Assembly (NCBI RefSeq): GCF_010820665.1
Contig: NZ_JAAIKC010000016.1
Coordinates: 39,922 to 103,921 of the forward strand
Length of the DNA stretch: 64,000 bases
Source of the DNA: Paenibacillus sp. SYP-B3998
Lineage (GTDB): Bacteria; Bacillota; Bacilli; Paenibacillales; NBRC-103111
Direction of reading: 5' to 3'
In this document: one piece after another, positions 55,878-63,815 of the stretch
Layout of the letters: every line of letters begins with the position of its first letter
Position numbering within the stretch: position 1 is the first letter of the stretch
Notes under the pieces: model-generated
What the model saw: the letters and a program-made list of their open reading frames with translations, nothing else
What the model was told of the DNA's origin: nothing
The model's database searches: none
Made by a program: the position numbers and the translations under genes

Positions 55878-57003
55878 TTACTTAATGCCTTTTTCGTCGA
55901 AATAAGCCGCAGCTTGTTTCTTAACATAATCGAGAACTTTATCGGTGCCTGCTGCTTTTAGCTTCTCCTGGTAAGTCTTGATAGCCTGGTCGACGTTCGG
56001 TACCAACCCCATCATGAGCGGCTTGCCGTATTGCTCAATGACTTAATTTACAGCAGCATACTCTGTTTTCACAGAATCGTAACGTAATCCATGGATATAG
56101 GCGAGAAAATATCCGGCTTGCTCATCTTGGAGAATTCATCATTCAGCTTATCCAAACCGTCCCAACCGCCAGCGACTGCTTTCATTAGTGGCTTGTTTCT
56201 CCAGCCCCAATCGACGATGGCGTAGGGTTGAACCTTCGACGCATCCTGTGTTTTGGAAGGAGTGACCATGTTTTTGCCGTCGTTGATCAAATCATAGTGA
56301 TAGCCTTCGAGGCCGTAAGTGATTAGATTGTAATACTTCGCATCGGTTCTAATTTTCTCAAGTACCATGAGCGAACGTTCAGGGTTTGCTGCACTTTTTG
56401 GGATGGCCATCCCATTAGAAATCGCCATTGTCGGCATCGTAAAACCTTGCCTCATATTCAGGAGTGAACGGGTAAGCGACAATATCTCTAGGGCTATTAT
56501 AACTCTTGGCTATTACAACGCTGATATTATCTCCGCCGATCGTCTGGTAGCCGTTAACTGCTGAGAACAAGGTGCTGATTTCGTTCAATGCGTTTCCGTT
56601 GATGGGAATAACACCCTGCTTGTTTTTCTTAATACCATCCAAATACGCTTCAATAGAAGCTAGATCCTTGATTTCAGGCAGATTCAGCTCTTTTCTCCTG
56701 TCCTCACGATACACGATACCGTTTGGCGTATATTCGGGGTTCGTGTTCGGAATGCATAGATTTTACCACCGATGGTGGCGTCGCTCTAGTCCTGCGCCGG
56801 AACTTGTTTTTGCACTTGAGGCGCATACTTCGGAATCAAAGAGGTCAAATCCATGAATGCCCCCTGCTTGGCATACTTAAAATAACCTGCCCAAGAAGAG
56901 ACGAAGATCATATCAATTTTCTCGCCGGCCGTCAGCAGCAGGTTATACTTCGTTGACCAATCGTTCCAAGTGGTGAAGTTCAATTTAACGGTTGTGTTCA
57001 AAT
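55878..57003 (-). pseudogene. Extracellular solute-binding protein, frameshifted pseudogene
   Basis: Three minus-strand frames in order (56786-57001, 56415-56714, 56069-56482, then a tail to 55878) give pieces of one binding protein: TWNDWSTKYNLLLTAGEKIDM, KKNKQGVIPINGNA, GMAIPKSAANPERSLMVLE, and an end reading AAAYFDEKGIK. At least two frameshifts and one stop (after AAVN) break it, and the signal peptide is absent. It belongs to the same class as the two intact binding proteins here, so a third importer once existed. Confidence 0.8.
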
Positions 57004-57160
57004 CATGGTTATTCCATTGGCATTATAGGCTTAGAGATTGCTCATGGTGCCTAGAGACCGAAACAATCAGTTTCAAACGTAAGCGTCAAATACTCCCCAC
57101 ATAACATCCCAATCATCCATGAGAAAATAAGCATATCCTAATTTAAGGAGCTACGATTTC

Positions 57161-57325
57161 ATGGACAAACAGCAACGCTTGCAAGCATGGACGACCAGAA
57201 TCACAGACTTTAAATCCAGCGGTCTAACCATGTCCACCTGGTGCGATGCACATAACCAGACCATTCATCAATTAAAATATTGGCTTCGTAAACTAAGTTA
57301 TTCCCCTTCTTCCTCGGTGTCATAA
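57161..57325 (+). CDS. IS66-family accessory protein, truncated (54 residues)
   Basis: MDKQQRLQAWTTRITDF, then FKSSGLTMSTWCDAHN and QLKYWLRKL match the helix-turn-helix start of IS66 TnpA-type proteins. AAGGAG precedes the ATG. The usual protein is about twice as long and TnpB/TnpC are absent, so only a scrap of the element remains. Confidence 0.6.
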   Translation: MDKQQRLQAWTTRITDFKSSGLTMSTWCDAHNQTIHQLKYWLRKLSYSPSSSVS

Positions 57326-57439
57326 TACACTGATTTTCATAAATGATGAGAATATCCGCAAAGCACAAAATGCATATTTATGCATCCGATGTATAATCAC
57401 TCAACACTATTAGTTTAGATCTAAACTGCCAGAACAAAC

Positions 57440-57490
57440 AAAAAAGTGCTTAACATTGACCTATCTAAAGTCAAAGTTACGCACTTTTTT
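57440..57490. terminator. Bidirectional terminator-like hairpin
   Basis: A 21-bp arm starting AAAAAAGTGC pairs with its partner at 19 positions, ending GCACTTTTTT. No intact gene lies directly before it. Confidence 0.6.
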
Positions 57491-57812
57491 AATTACTATA
57501 TAAAAATAAAAATTGCAGCAATACTAGGGTCCCCTTGTTTTTTATCTTTTTTCTCTGTCTGAGCCATTTGGCGTGTTCATGTGATACTCGCAGCCGATGA
57601 GAATCACTAGGAGGCGGAGGCGCTTTTGAAAGACAAGGAGATTGCTCAGCGCTTGCAGGTGCATATCAATACGGAATGTGCGATCGAAAACCGTATGTCA
57701 AGCAAGGATGTGAAACCGCCACTTCAAGGAAAATAGCGGGAAGAGCAGAGCGTAAACGAAATAGCAAGTCTAATCTGAACGTTTAATTACGAAGGCTGTA
57801 TAAACGTTAATT

Positions 57813-57848
57813 GTATGTTAGTGTCACCACATGACGACACTAACATAC
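57813..57848. repeat. Perfect 13-bp inverted repeat
   Basis: GTATGTTAGTGTC and GACACTAACATAC with a 10-nt spacer, without a T-run. It lies 80 bp downstream of the hydrolase gene; could be a terminator, operator or insertion-sequence scar. Confidence 0.5.
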
Positions 57849-57929
57849 TTCATTAATGTATAAATTCCATGATTTTATTCATATCAGCATTGACGTATGT
57901 TTGTGTCGCTGGACACGTTGACACCCACT

Positions 57930-58625
57930 TTATTTTACAAGTGTAAGCTGTTCTCCAGGCTGGAGAGCGAAGCCTTCGATTCCTTGCTCCTTCAGCTGTG
58001 CGGTGAAGGCTGCAGCATTTTGCGCGATGCCCGGGAATGTGCTGTGATGAACCGGGATCACGTTCTTTGCTTGCAGCCACTTTGCTGCAATCAGAGCATC
58101 CTTAGGTCCCATTGTGTAAAAATCCCCGATCGGCAGTACCGCGTAATCAATATCGTGGAGCTCGCCGATCATTTTCATATCTCCGAACAAGGAGGTGTCG
58201 CCGGCATGATAAAGCGTAACTCCGTTCCAATCCATGACAAATCCGCCCGGCATGCCTGCATAGACGATACTTTGAGAATCGTCCGCTATAATAGAAGAGC
58301 TGTGGAATGCGTGAACAAGCTTTGCTCTGGCAAATCCCAAGTCCACAGTTCCTCCGATGTTCATTCCGATCGTCTTCAGGCCCTTCCATGAGTAATAGGT
58401 AGCGAGCTCAAAGGTGGCGATAATGGTCGCATCGTTAGCTCTGGCGATAGCTTCCGCATCAGCGGTGTGATCCGAGTGTCCGTGTGTAAGCAAGATGTAT
58501 TGAACTTGAATGTCCTCGGCTTTCGCTTTGGCAACGGGATTGCCGGTCAGGAACGGATCGATGATGATCGAGCGCTCTCCATCCGAGATCTGAATGCAAG
58601 AATGTCCGTGAAAAGTAAGGTTCAT
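57930..58625 (-). CDS. Metal-dependent hydrolase, metallo-beta-lactamase fold (UPF0173 type)
   Basis: 231 residues; ATG 58625 has GGAGGG 7 nt upstream. The metal motif HGHSDH is at about residue 50, with GHSCIQI near the start, YHAGDTS and PVHHSTFP later: the full set of two-metal ligands for the UlaG/YtkL-like branch. Substrate unknown. Divergent from the PaaX-like regulator gene 127 bp away. Confidence 0.88.
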   Translation of the reverse strand: MNLTFHGHSCIQISDGERSIIIDPFLTGNPVAKAKAEDIQVQYILLTHGHSDHTADAEAIARANDATIIATFELATYYSWKGLKTIGMNIGGTVDLGFARAKLVHAFHSSSIIADDSQSIVYAGMPGGFVMDWNGVTLYHAGDTSLFGDMKMIGELHDIDYAVLPIGDFYTMGPKDALIAAKWLQAKNVIPVHHSTFPGIAQNAAAFTAQLKEQGIEGFALQPGEQLTLVK

Positions 58626-58752
58626 TTTATTTCCCTCCATATACTATTTATTATTCGTTTGACGACAATGTGAGTATATTATTTATTTCTTTTTTTGTCA
58701 AATTACTGTAATATGATGATAGCAAGTATTCTGGAAGGGGATCAAAAACCGA

Positions 58753-59544
58753 ATGCTGTCAATCGAGAAGCAGATACTTTTCCTGCTAACAAAAAAGCGT
58801 TGCATGCATGCTAAAGAATTAGTACAAATTTATACGAAGCGCGGCTATAAGGAGCAGTCGATCAGGAACGTTCTATCACGAATGAAGAAAGAAATGTATA
58901 TTCATGCGGAAGAGCGTTCCCTGTATTCCATTGTGGACAAAGGGGAGCAGTTTTTATCCTTTGTGAACCGAAAACCGTGGCAATACAATGTGGACTGGAA
59001 CCGCAAATGGTATTTCGTGCACTTCGAGGTACCGGAGCCGGAGAGGATAAGAAGGGATCAATTCCGTTTGCAGCTGCTGCAGCTTGGCTTCGGTCAACTG
59101 TATAAAAGCGTTTATGTCTCTCCTTGGGATTACAGCAAACAGCTTCTGTCATTGATTCATGCGGCCTCCATGGATGAATACGTCACTATCTCGGAAGCGT
59201 CGATTTTGTTTCGGGATATTACCCCCGAGCGGGCAGCCGACATTTGGCCACTAGCCGACATCCATCGCCTGCATCAGGAGAAGTGGCAATGGTATCAAGA
59301 CGAATTCGTGCCAGCTTTGAATAAGGAAATCAGAGACAGGATGGATCCCTTAGAGCTGTTTGTCCTTTATTTGCATGTCGGAGAGGTTATCAGCGAGATT
59401 AGCCTTAGGGATCCCATGCTTCCGGTGTCTCTGCTTCCATACGATTGGATGGGGCACCGCGTAATCGCCGAGTTGTATCGTTCGTTTCAGTCGTTCGCCA
59501 CACTCATCCCCAGCTCTTCAAATTATTATCAATTTCTCGTGTAA
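58753..59544 (+). CDS. PaaX-family transcriptional regulator
   Basis: 263 residues: N-terminal winged helix about 1-70 (KELVQIYTKRGYKEQSIRNVL), central domain (WNRKWYFVHFEVPE, YVSPWDY) and C-terminal PaaX_C helices (PLELFVLYLHVGEVI). PaaX repressors respond to aryl-CoA thioesters in phenylacetate users, but no such pathway is in view. GGAAGGGG precedes the ATG. May control the divergent hydrolase gene. Confidence 0.82.
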   Translation: MLSIEKQILFLLTKKRCMHAKELVQIYTKRGYKEQSIRNVLSRMKKEMYIHAEERSLYSIVDKGEQFLSFVNRKPWQYNVDWNRKWYFVHFEVPEPERIRRDQFRLQLLQLGFGQLYKSVYVSPWDYSKQLLSLIHAASMDEYVTISEASILFRDITPERAADIWPLADIHRLHQEKWQWYQDEFVPALNKEIRDRMDPLELFVLYLHVGEVISEISLRDPMLPVSLLPYDWMGHRVIAELYRSFQSFATLIPSSSNYYQFLV

Positions 59545-59560
59545 ATACATGAGTGACAGG

Positions 59561-59594
59561 ACAATGCTGCCCGTTATGTGAGTAAAGGCTGCCG
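59561..59594. repeat. CTGCC/GGCAG dispersed repeat, copy 1
   Basis: ACAATGCTGCCCGTTATG and onward matches 63771-63804 at roughly 28 of 34 positions; a looser relative is at 7821-7849. Confidence 0.5.
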
Positions 59595-59612
59595 TTCATG
59601 CCGGCAGCCTTT
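59584..59612 (+). terminator. Hairpin after PaaX-like gene
   Basis: AAAGGCTGCCG pairs perfectly with CGGCAGCCTTT; it lacks a following T-run, so terminator function is uncertain. Confidence 0.5.
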
Positions 59613-59763
59613 CAAGGTAGCAACCGTTGCTTCTAGGAAGTTGTCGTTACTTGTGATACGGTTCACCGATTGACGGCAGCCTGTTCGTGTTGTGCTCTAA
59701 TCTCCCATTAGCTAGTGAGGTAATATCTTAAAGTTTGATTCATTTATTTTCTCATCATATATA

Positions 59764-60360
59764 TTAATCATTTAATCCCTTTCCACCCAGAATTTGCTGC
59801 ATACATTTTTCAACCCTTGACTCTCGAGTTTTGGATTGTTTGGGTTCTGAAAAATAAAGAATGTATGCTCTTTGCCGTCCCGGCGTCAATGCTTCAAAAG
59901 CAGTTTTCAAGGCAGGCATTTCATCAAATTTATTTTGAAATTCTTCAGGAATGTTGAATTCTGTATTCTTTTTAAAATTCACTTCCAAACCAACTTTTTC
60001 AACTTCAATGGCTTCATAAATATAGGCTTTCACGATGGTTTCCATTTCAACTATTTCTTGAACATCGGTGAACCGAATCTGGCGCGCCGCCTGTACATTT
60101 TCCGTTTGTTGGATTAGAATACCATTGGCATCCTGTAACAAGGCACCTTTGTGAAACAGAAGCGCACAGTATTCTTTAAATCCGTGTATTAAAACTATGT
60201 TTTTATTCTGAAACGTGTAACAAGGATGCATCCACTTAAATTCTTCGGTCAGCTCACAATCAAGAACGATATTCCTCAACTTCTCATATTCTTCGTACCA
60301 CTGTGTGGCTCTACTTAAAAATGCATCAACTTTTGGATTCATTTTACTATTTGTCATCAA
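59764..60360 (-). CDS. YdeI/OmpD-associated family protein
   Basis: 198 residues: an N-terminal DUF1801-like domain (FKWMHPCYTFQNKNIVLIHGF) and a C-terminal helical OmdA-type tail (ALTPGRQRAYILYFSEPKQSKTRESRVEKC). Cytosolic; function of the family is unknown. AGGAG lies about 10 nt before the ATG (MMTNSKMNPKVD). A broken relative lies directly upstream. Confidence 0.85.
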   Translation of the reverse strand: MMTNSKMNPKVDAFLSRATQWYEEYEKLRNIVLDCELTEEFKWMHPCYTFQNKNIVLIHGFKEYCALLFHKGALLQDANGILIQQTENVQAARQIRFTDVQEIVEMETIVKAYIYEAIEVEKVGLEVNFKKNTEFNIPEEFQNKFDEMPALKTAFEALTPGRQRAYILYFSEPKQSKTRESRVEKCMQQILGGKGLND

Positions 60361-60375
60361 AGAACACTCCTCTTC

Positions 60376-60491
60376 AATTTATCGATCTGACAGTCAAGCA
60401 TGATCATTCTCAATTTCTCCAATTCTTTCTGTCACTTTTTGGCTTTACTTGAATATTCATCAACCTTGGGATTCATTCTACTCTTTGTCAT
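60376..60491 (-). pseudogene. 5' remnant of a second YdeI-like gene
   Basis: Reads MTKSRMNPKVDEYSSKAKK, a TGA stop, then QKELEKLRMIMLDCQ, parallel to MNPKVDAFLSRATQ and EYEKLRNIVLDCE of the intact gene. A tandem duplicate that decayed. Confidence 0.75.
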
Positions 60492-60715
60492 AATCTCATT
60501 TTAACTCATTAGTCTTGTCTAACGCTGGACGAGAATAAAGTTTGCTCAAAAGAGCTTTATCTTCTTTATTCATGCAAATATTCCTAATGTTTTCTACTGC
60601 TGAGAGTTCATACAGAGTGTAAAGGAGTCTCCCGTTTGTTTAATGGTCATGTGAAAATGTCCTAAAGTAATTGTTTTGCCTATCGATGGTTCTTACATTA
60701 AGTCTAGAATACTAC
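60492..60715. other. Intergenic, decayed coding sequence likely
   Basis: Short minus-strand frames (GRLLYTLYELSAVENI, MNKEDKALLSKLYSR) look protein-like but are not recognised. Confidence 0.3.
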
Positions 60716-60915
60716 TCGTTAGGTTGCCATACTTTGAGCTTGTAACCATCCGGGTCATAGAAATCGAATGCTCTGAACCAACTATGTTTAATCATTTCTT
60801 CAATACGAATGCTATTAGAGTGAGCATGCTATTAAAGTCCAACAATATTGGAAGTTCGTAAACAGACTACCGGGATTTCATAGCTTTCGCCATTGTCCAG
60901 CCCATAAAAACCTTC
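60716..60915 (-). pseudogene. VOC (glyoxalase/bleomycin-resistance) family remnant
   Basis: Minus strand ends with FRAFDFYDPDGYKLKVW, the C-terminal strand typical of VOC metalloenzymes, preceded by an interrupted frame with GFYGLDNGESYEIPVVCL. Stops and lost sequence between mark it as broken. Confidence 0.6.
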
Positions 60916-61090
60916 TCTAGTTGATCTATCCTGCCCTTACTTCAATGATTATCAAAAGGAGCTATCCTCGCGGCAGCTCCCCACTATCGTTCTCTGTTAG
61001 CTTAATAACGCAGAACATTTTATGGGAATAGAACCTCCAAATAAACGCTCAGAAGAAAACCTACTGTAACGATGGAAACAAGAAATGATA

Positions 61091-61279
61091 CTACTTTGAC
61101 CAAAACTTGATGCCTTCTCGGAATATCCCCAAACCTATTTGGTAGGTCATCAGTAACCAGCCCAAAAATAAGACATCATAATGATGATTATAATTATCGC
61201 CCTTACTAAGTCCAACAAAAACGGGTATCCGAGAAAAGCAACCGATCATATTTACATCGTCAAGTGACAACAGAGCCAC
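61091..61279 (-). other. Open frame of 62 codons, doubtful
   Basis: Hydrophobic in the middle (DVLFLGWLLMTYQIGLGIF), overlapping a hairpin, no ribosome-binding site. Possibly a remnant of a membrane protein. Confidence 0.2.
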
Positions 61280-61313
61280 GGCAGGAATCCCGCCATGGCT
61301 CTGTTGTCACTTG
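61261..61313 (-). terminator. Perfect 18-bp inverted repeat after the SRPBCC gene
   Basis: CAAGTGACAACAGAGCCA at 61261-61278 and its exact complement at 61296-61313. It lies 4 bp after the SRPBCC stop; likely terminator although T-poor. Confidence 0.6.
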
Positions 61314-61316
61314 CGG

Positions 61317-61736
61317 TTATTGCTCCAAAAACATCTCAAGCTCTCCGCACCATTTACCCCAGCCATACTTAGCTCCACCCAGTGCTTGTTCATTTGAGAT
61401 ACCGGTTTGTTCGAGATGAAGGTTAACCTTTCCGTCCCCTAAATCTTGCAGCGTCCAGGTAACCGTGTGCTTCTCTCCGCTTTCCCAAGTATAGGACAAG
61501 CGGTTTGGTGCGTCCACGATAAGTACTTCGCCGTCAATAATTCCATTCCACCATTCGGTCGGCTGAGTGCGAAACTGAAAATGGTGTCCTACAACGGGCT
61601 TAAAATCATTTTCCATCGCCTGACCGGTGTGGATGTTGGCCACCCACTTGGCAAGCTTGCTTGAATCGGTTAAGGCGGACCAAAGCTTCTCAATCGATGT
61701 CTTGTACTGAAAATCCAAGGTTAATGTTAAACTCAT
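61317..61736 (-). CDS. SRPBCC (AHSA1-like) domain protein
   Basis: 139 residues; ATG 61736 overlaps the regulator's TGA (ATGA) and has AGGAGG upstream. Reads MSLTLTLDFQYKTSIEKLWSALTD, with WWNGIIDGEVL and GWGKWCGELEMFLEQ, the START-like fold of AHSA1 proteins. Such genes commonly follow an ArsR-type regulator in Firmicutes; ligand unknown. Confidence 0.88.
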   Translation of the reverse strand: MSLTLTLDFQYKTSIEKLWSALTDSSKLAKWVANIHTGQAMENDFKPVVGHHFQFRTQPTEWWNGIIDGEVLIVDAPNRLSYTWESGEKHTVTWTLQDLGDGKVNLHLEQTGISNEQALGGAKYGWGKWCGELEMFLEQ

Positions 61737-62062
61737 TCTTCTTCCTCCTCTAATAGTTGGTTCAAGCGTAACATATTCGTACGCCAAAAATTGCTGTAAT
61801 AAGCCACCCAATCTTGAATTTCTCTGAGTGGAGAGGCGTTTAACCTAAATCGCGTTTCTCTGCCGACTTTTCGATCAAGAACCAGTCCGGCCTCTTTAAG
61901 GATTGTCAAATGCTTGGATACCGCTGTACGGCCCATTTGAAACTGTGCCGTTAACTCATGAAGCGGTATCTCCTCTGCCTCTGCTAACAAACGAATCAGT
62001 CGGCGCCTAGTTGGATCTGCAATCGCGTCAAACACATCTCGCGACTGGTTGTTCTCGCTCAT
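61733..62062 (-). CDS. ArsR-family transcriptional regulator
   Basis: 109 residues: winged helix with FDAIADPTRRRLIRLLAEAEE and FQMGRTAVSKHLTILKEAGLV (recognition helix), no metal-binding Cys motif, so probably not metal-responsive. GGGGGTG precedes the ATG. Cotranscribed with the SRPBCC gene. It may bind the CACCATATGGTG-type sites before the DoxX gene. Confidence 0.88.
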   Translation of the reverse strand: MSENNQSRDVFDAIADPTRRRLIRLLAEAEEIPLHELTAQFQMGRTAVSKHLTILKEAGLVLDRKVGRETRFRLNASPLREIQDWVAYYSNFWRTNMLRLNQLLEEEEE

Positions 62063-62143
62063 AGCACCCCCGCCTAAATATTATTTTCTGTAGTAGAAAT
62101 CTATTGGTGGTACGAAGGGACAGCCGTTGATTTCACCACCTCC

Positions 62144-62566
62144 TTAAAGTATGCGGCTCTTCGGACGTAGCGCCCACGAAGCCATATTTAATGCAGCATA
62201 TGAAAGCGGAAGGATAATAGGAAACCCGTAATCACCATAATCGTTAGCAAACGCATGAGATAAAGCCGCACCGGTCATTAAAAAGAAGATACCAGCGTGA
62301 ACCCATTCTTTAAGCCGAGGAAAGCCTGGTACGACGAGAGCGATGGCTCCAAGCACTTTCCAAATCCCGAGAATAGTCAAGACGTATAATGGGTAACCAA
62401 GATTCTTCACTAACTCGAGGTTTCCTCCATATTGCATCAGTTGCCCGATACCACTTAACATAACAGCTGCTGAGAGTAGTAGTGTGACTGACCAATAAGC
62501 AATCATTTTTCCTCGGGGCTGGGTTTCTACTTTCGCGGTTGTTTCCGTACCAATGATCGTACTCAG
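62144..62566 (-). CDS. DoxX family membrane protein, probable CTG start
   Basis: 140 residues with four helices (SVTLLLSAAVMLSGIGQL, VLTILGIWKVLGAIAL, AGIFFLMTGAALSHAF, and the last before SWALRPKSRIL). Reading back from ATG 62506 the frame stays open as STIIGTETTAKVETQPRGK to a CTG 7 nt after GGAGG, where no ATG/GTG/TTG exists. A CTG start at 62566, or a mutated ATG, is the best reading. DoxX proteins act in quinone or thiosulfate redox in some species; role here unknown. Confidence 0.75.
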   Translation of the reverse strand: MSTIIGTETTAKVETQPRGKMIAYWSVTLLLSAAVMLSGIGQLMQYGGNLELVKNLGYPLYVLTILGIWKVLGAIALVVPGFPRLKEWVHAGIFFLMTGAALSHAFANDYGDYGFPIILPLSYAALNMASWALRPKSRIL

Positions 62567-62648
62567 TTTGTTTCCTCCTCATAATTGTTGATTCAAGTGA
62601 ACTAATATTCTTGCTCTAAATTTTCCAAATGACTAGTTTTCAATTGGA

Positions 62649-62698
62649 CACCATATGGTGACTCTTTGATTATAAGAAACCATTTGGTGTCCTGTCAA
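62649..62698 (-). promoter_or_regulatory. DoxX promoter with two CCAWWTGG operators
   Basis: Minus strand: TTGACA (62698-62693), 18 bp, TATAAT (62674-62669). Between them lies ACACCAAATGGT, and just downstream CACCATATGGTG (62649-62660), a perfect palindrome. The layout is that of a repressor-controlled promoter. Confidence 0.65.
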
Positions 62699-62781
62699 CA
62701 ACATTTTTAAACTCCACATGAAAACGTTAGTTAGCAATGTGTGACAACACTTTATGCCATTTGGCTCTTTGACTAAATGTT

Positions 62782-62816
62782 AAAAAGCCTCGGCGCGATA
62801 ATACCGAAGCTTTTTT
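62782..62816 (-). terminator. Terminator of the DUF2975 / helix-turn-helix operon
   Basis: AAAAGCCTCGG pairs with CCGAAGCTTTT with one mismatch; T-runs on both strands. Confidence 0.7.
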
Positions 62817-62905
62817 GATCATGACTCAGTTTTGGTGGGCGTCAGGACTGATTGATTAATCTCATTTGGAGAGACCCGTTAGTTAAATAAATTTGTTATC
62901 TGTTT

Positions 62906-63124
62906 TTATTGAGTGTCTTCGTCGCTTTTGTACTCCAAAATATCACCTGGCTGACAATTCAAAGTCTTACATATCGCTTCTAATGTTGAAAAACGCACCG
63001 CTTTTGCTTTTCCATTTTTCAGGATGGAAAGATTCGCCATTGTAATTCCAACCCTCTCCGAAAGCTCCGTTACGCTCATTTTTCGTTTTGCTAACATCAC
63101 ATCAATATTAATAATAATTGCCAT
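62906..63124 (-). CDS. Small Cro/C1-type helix-turn-helix regulator (YozG-like)
   Basis: 72 residues from ATG 63124 (GAGGTG upstream; a GTG at 63133 would overlap). Reads MAIIINIDVMLAKRKMSVTEL, SERVGITMANLSILKNGKAKA and TLEAICKTLNCQPGDILEY: an XRE family single-domain regulator. It follows the DUF2975 gene by about 10 bp, a pairing common in Firmicutes. Confidence 0.88.
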   Translation of the reverse strand: MAIIINIDVMLAKRKMSVTELSERVGITMANLSILKNGKAKAVRFSTLEAICKTLNCQPGDILEYKSDEDTQ

Positions 63125-63134
63125 ATGCTCCACC

Positions 63135-63617
63135 TCAGACCGTTAAATCATTTTCTGATTTTATATTAATAACTTCTTGTAAAAGTCTTTGGAGAACAGC
63201 AGCAAAAACGGCGATCACCATAGAGGCGAAAATAATGACCAATCCCATTGGTATGAAACTTGGAGGGTCAACTCTCTTCCCCATGAGATAGTAGAGTGGC
63301 ATACCTAGCAGGTACAAGGTACTGATTGTGATAGCACAGTATTTTATATTCTTTAAAGCTTTTACCGATAATTCCGAGAACGCTTGGTTCTTATCCATAT
63401 AGCTTAAAAGTTTAAAAGCTTGATACAGAGCAAAGTAAAAAGGAATCGCTGCTGCGTACATATCGATTAAAACGAGAGATTTCATATAAGCCGTTTCTGG
63501 ATACAATTCTCCAGCAAAATTCCCAATCTTAGGCACTAAAAATATGCACAAAGCGAGAATTGGGATTCCAATAAGAATAACAGCTATCTTCAAAAAGAGT
63601 GTTTTTCCTCGTTTCAT
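63135..63617 (-). CDS. DUF2975 family membrane protein
   Basis: 160 residues from ATG 63617 (GAGGTG 6 nt upstream), four helices (LFLKIAVILIGIPILALCIF, LVLIDMYAAAIPFYFALYQ, two more after YCAITISTLYLLG). DUF2975 proteins usually pair with a YozG-like regulator, as here. Function unknown. Confidence 0.88.
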   Translation of the reverse strand: MKRGKTLFLKIAVILIGIPILALCIFLVPKIGNFAGELYPETAYMKSLVLIDMYAAAIPFYFALYQAFKLLSYMDKNQAFSELSVKALKNIKYCAITISTLYLLGMPLYYLMGKRVDPPSFIPMGLVIIFASMVIAVFAAVLQRLLQEVINIKSENDLTV

Positions 63618-63710
63618 AAACTGCACCTCACTTATTTAATGTCAGTTTTTACTTTACAACATAATTTATCGTTTTACAATAAATTAATATCGTTTTTGAT
63701 AAAAATAAAA

Positions 63711-63736
63711 AGCATTTCTCATTACAAAGAAATGCT
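63711..63736. terminator. Small hairpin
   Basis: AGCATTTCT pairs with AGAAATGCT; moderate T content after it on the plus strand. Confidence 0.4.
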
Positions 63737-63770
63737 CTTAATTTTAAATGTTAAATTTACAACTTATTCA

Positions 63771-63804
63771 ACAAAACTGCCCGTTAGGTGAACAAAGGCA
63801 GCCG
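63771..63804. repeat. CTGCC/GGCAG dispersed repeat, copy 2
   Basis: ACAAAACTGCCCGTTAGG and onward, matching 59561-59594, directly before the IS3-type element. Confidence 0.5.
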
Positions 63805-63815
63805 ATCGTTCAATG

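Larger units (their letters stand above)
57326..57929. other. 600-bp gene-free stretch with two large hairpins
   Basis: Contains the hairpins at 57440-57490 and 57813-57848. A short plus-strand frame near 57626-57736 reads KDKEIAQRLQVHINT, reminiscent of a LuxR-type DNA-binding helix, but too short to call. Otherwise nothing recognised. Confidence 0.5.
62567..62905. other. Intergenic region with DoxX promoter and a terminator
   Basis: 339 bp holding the promoter/operator pair (62649-62698) and a terminator (62782-62816); nothing else seen. Confidence 0.6.

Noticed and set aside
57626..57736. Possible LuxR-type helix-turn-helix fragment
   Set aside because: Only about 15 residues of likeness; too short to support a call.
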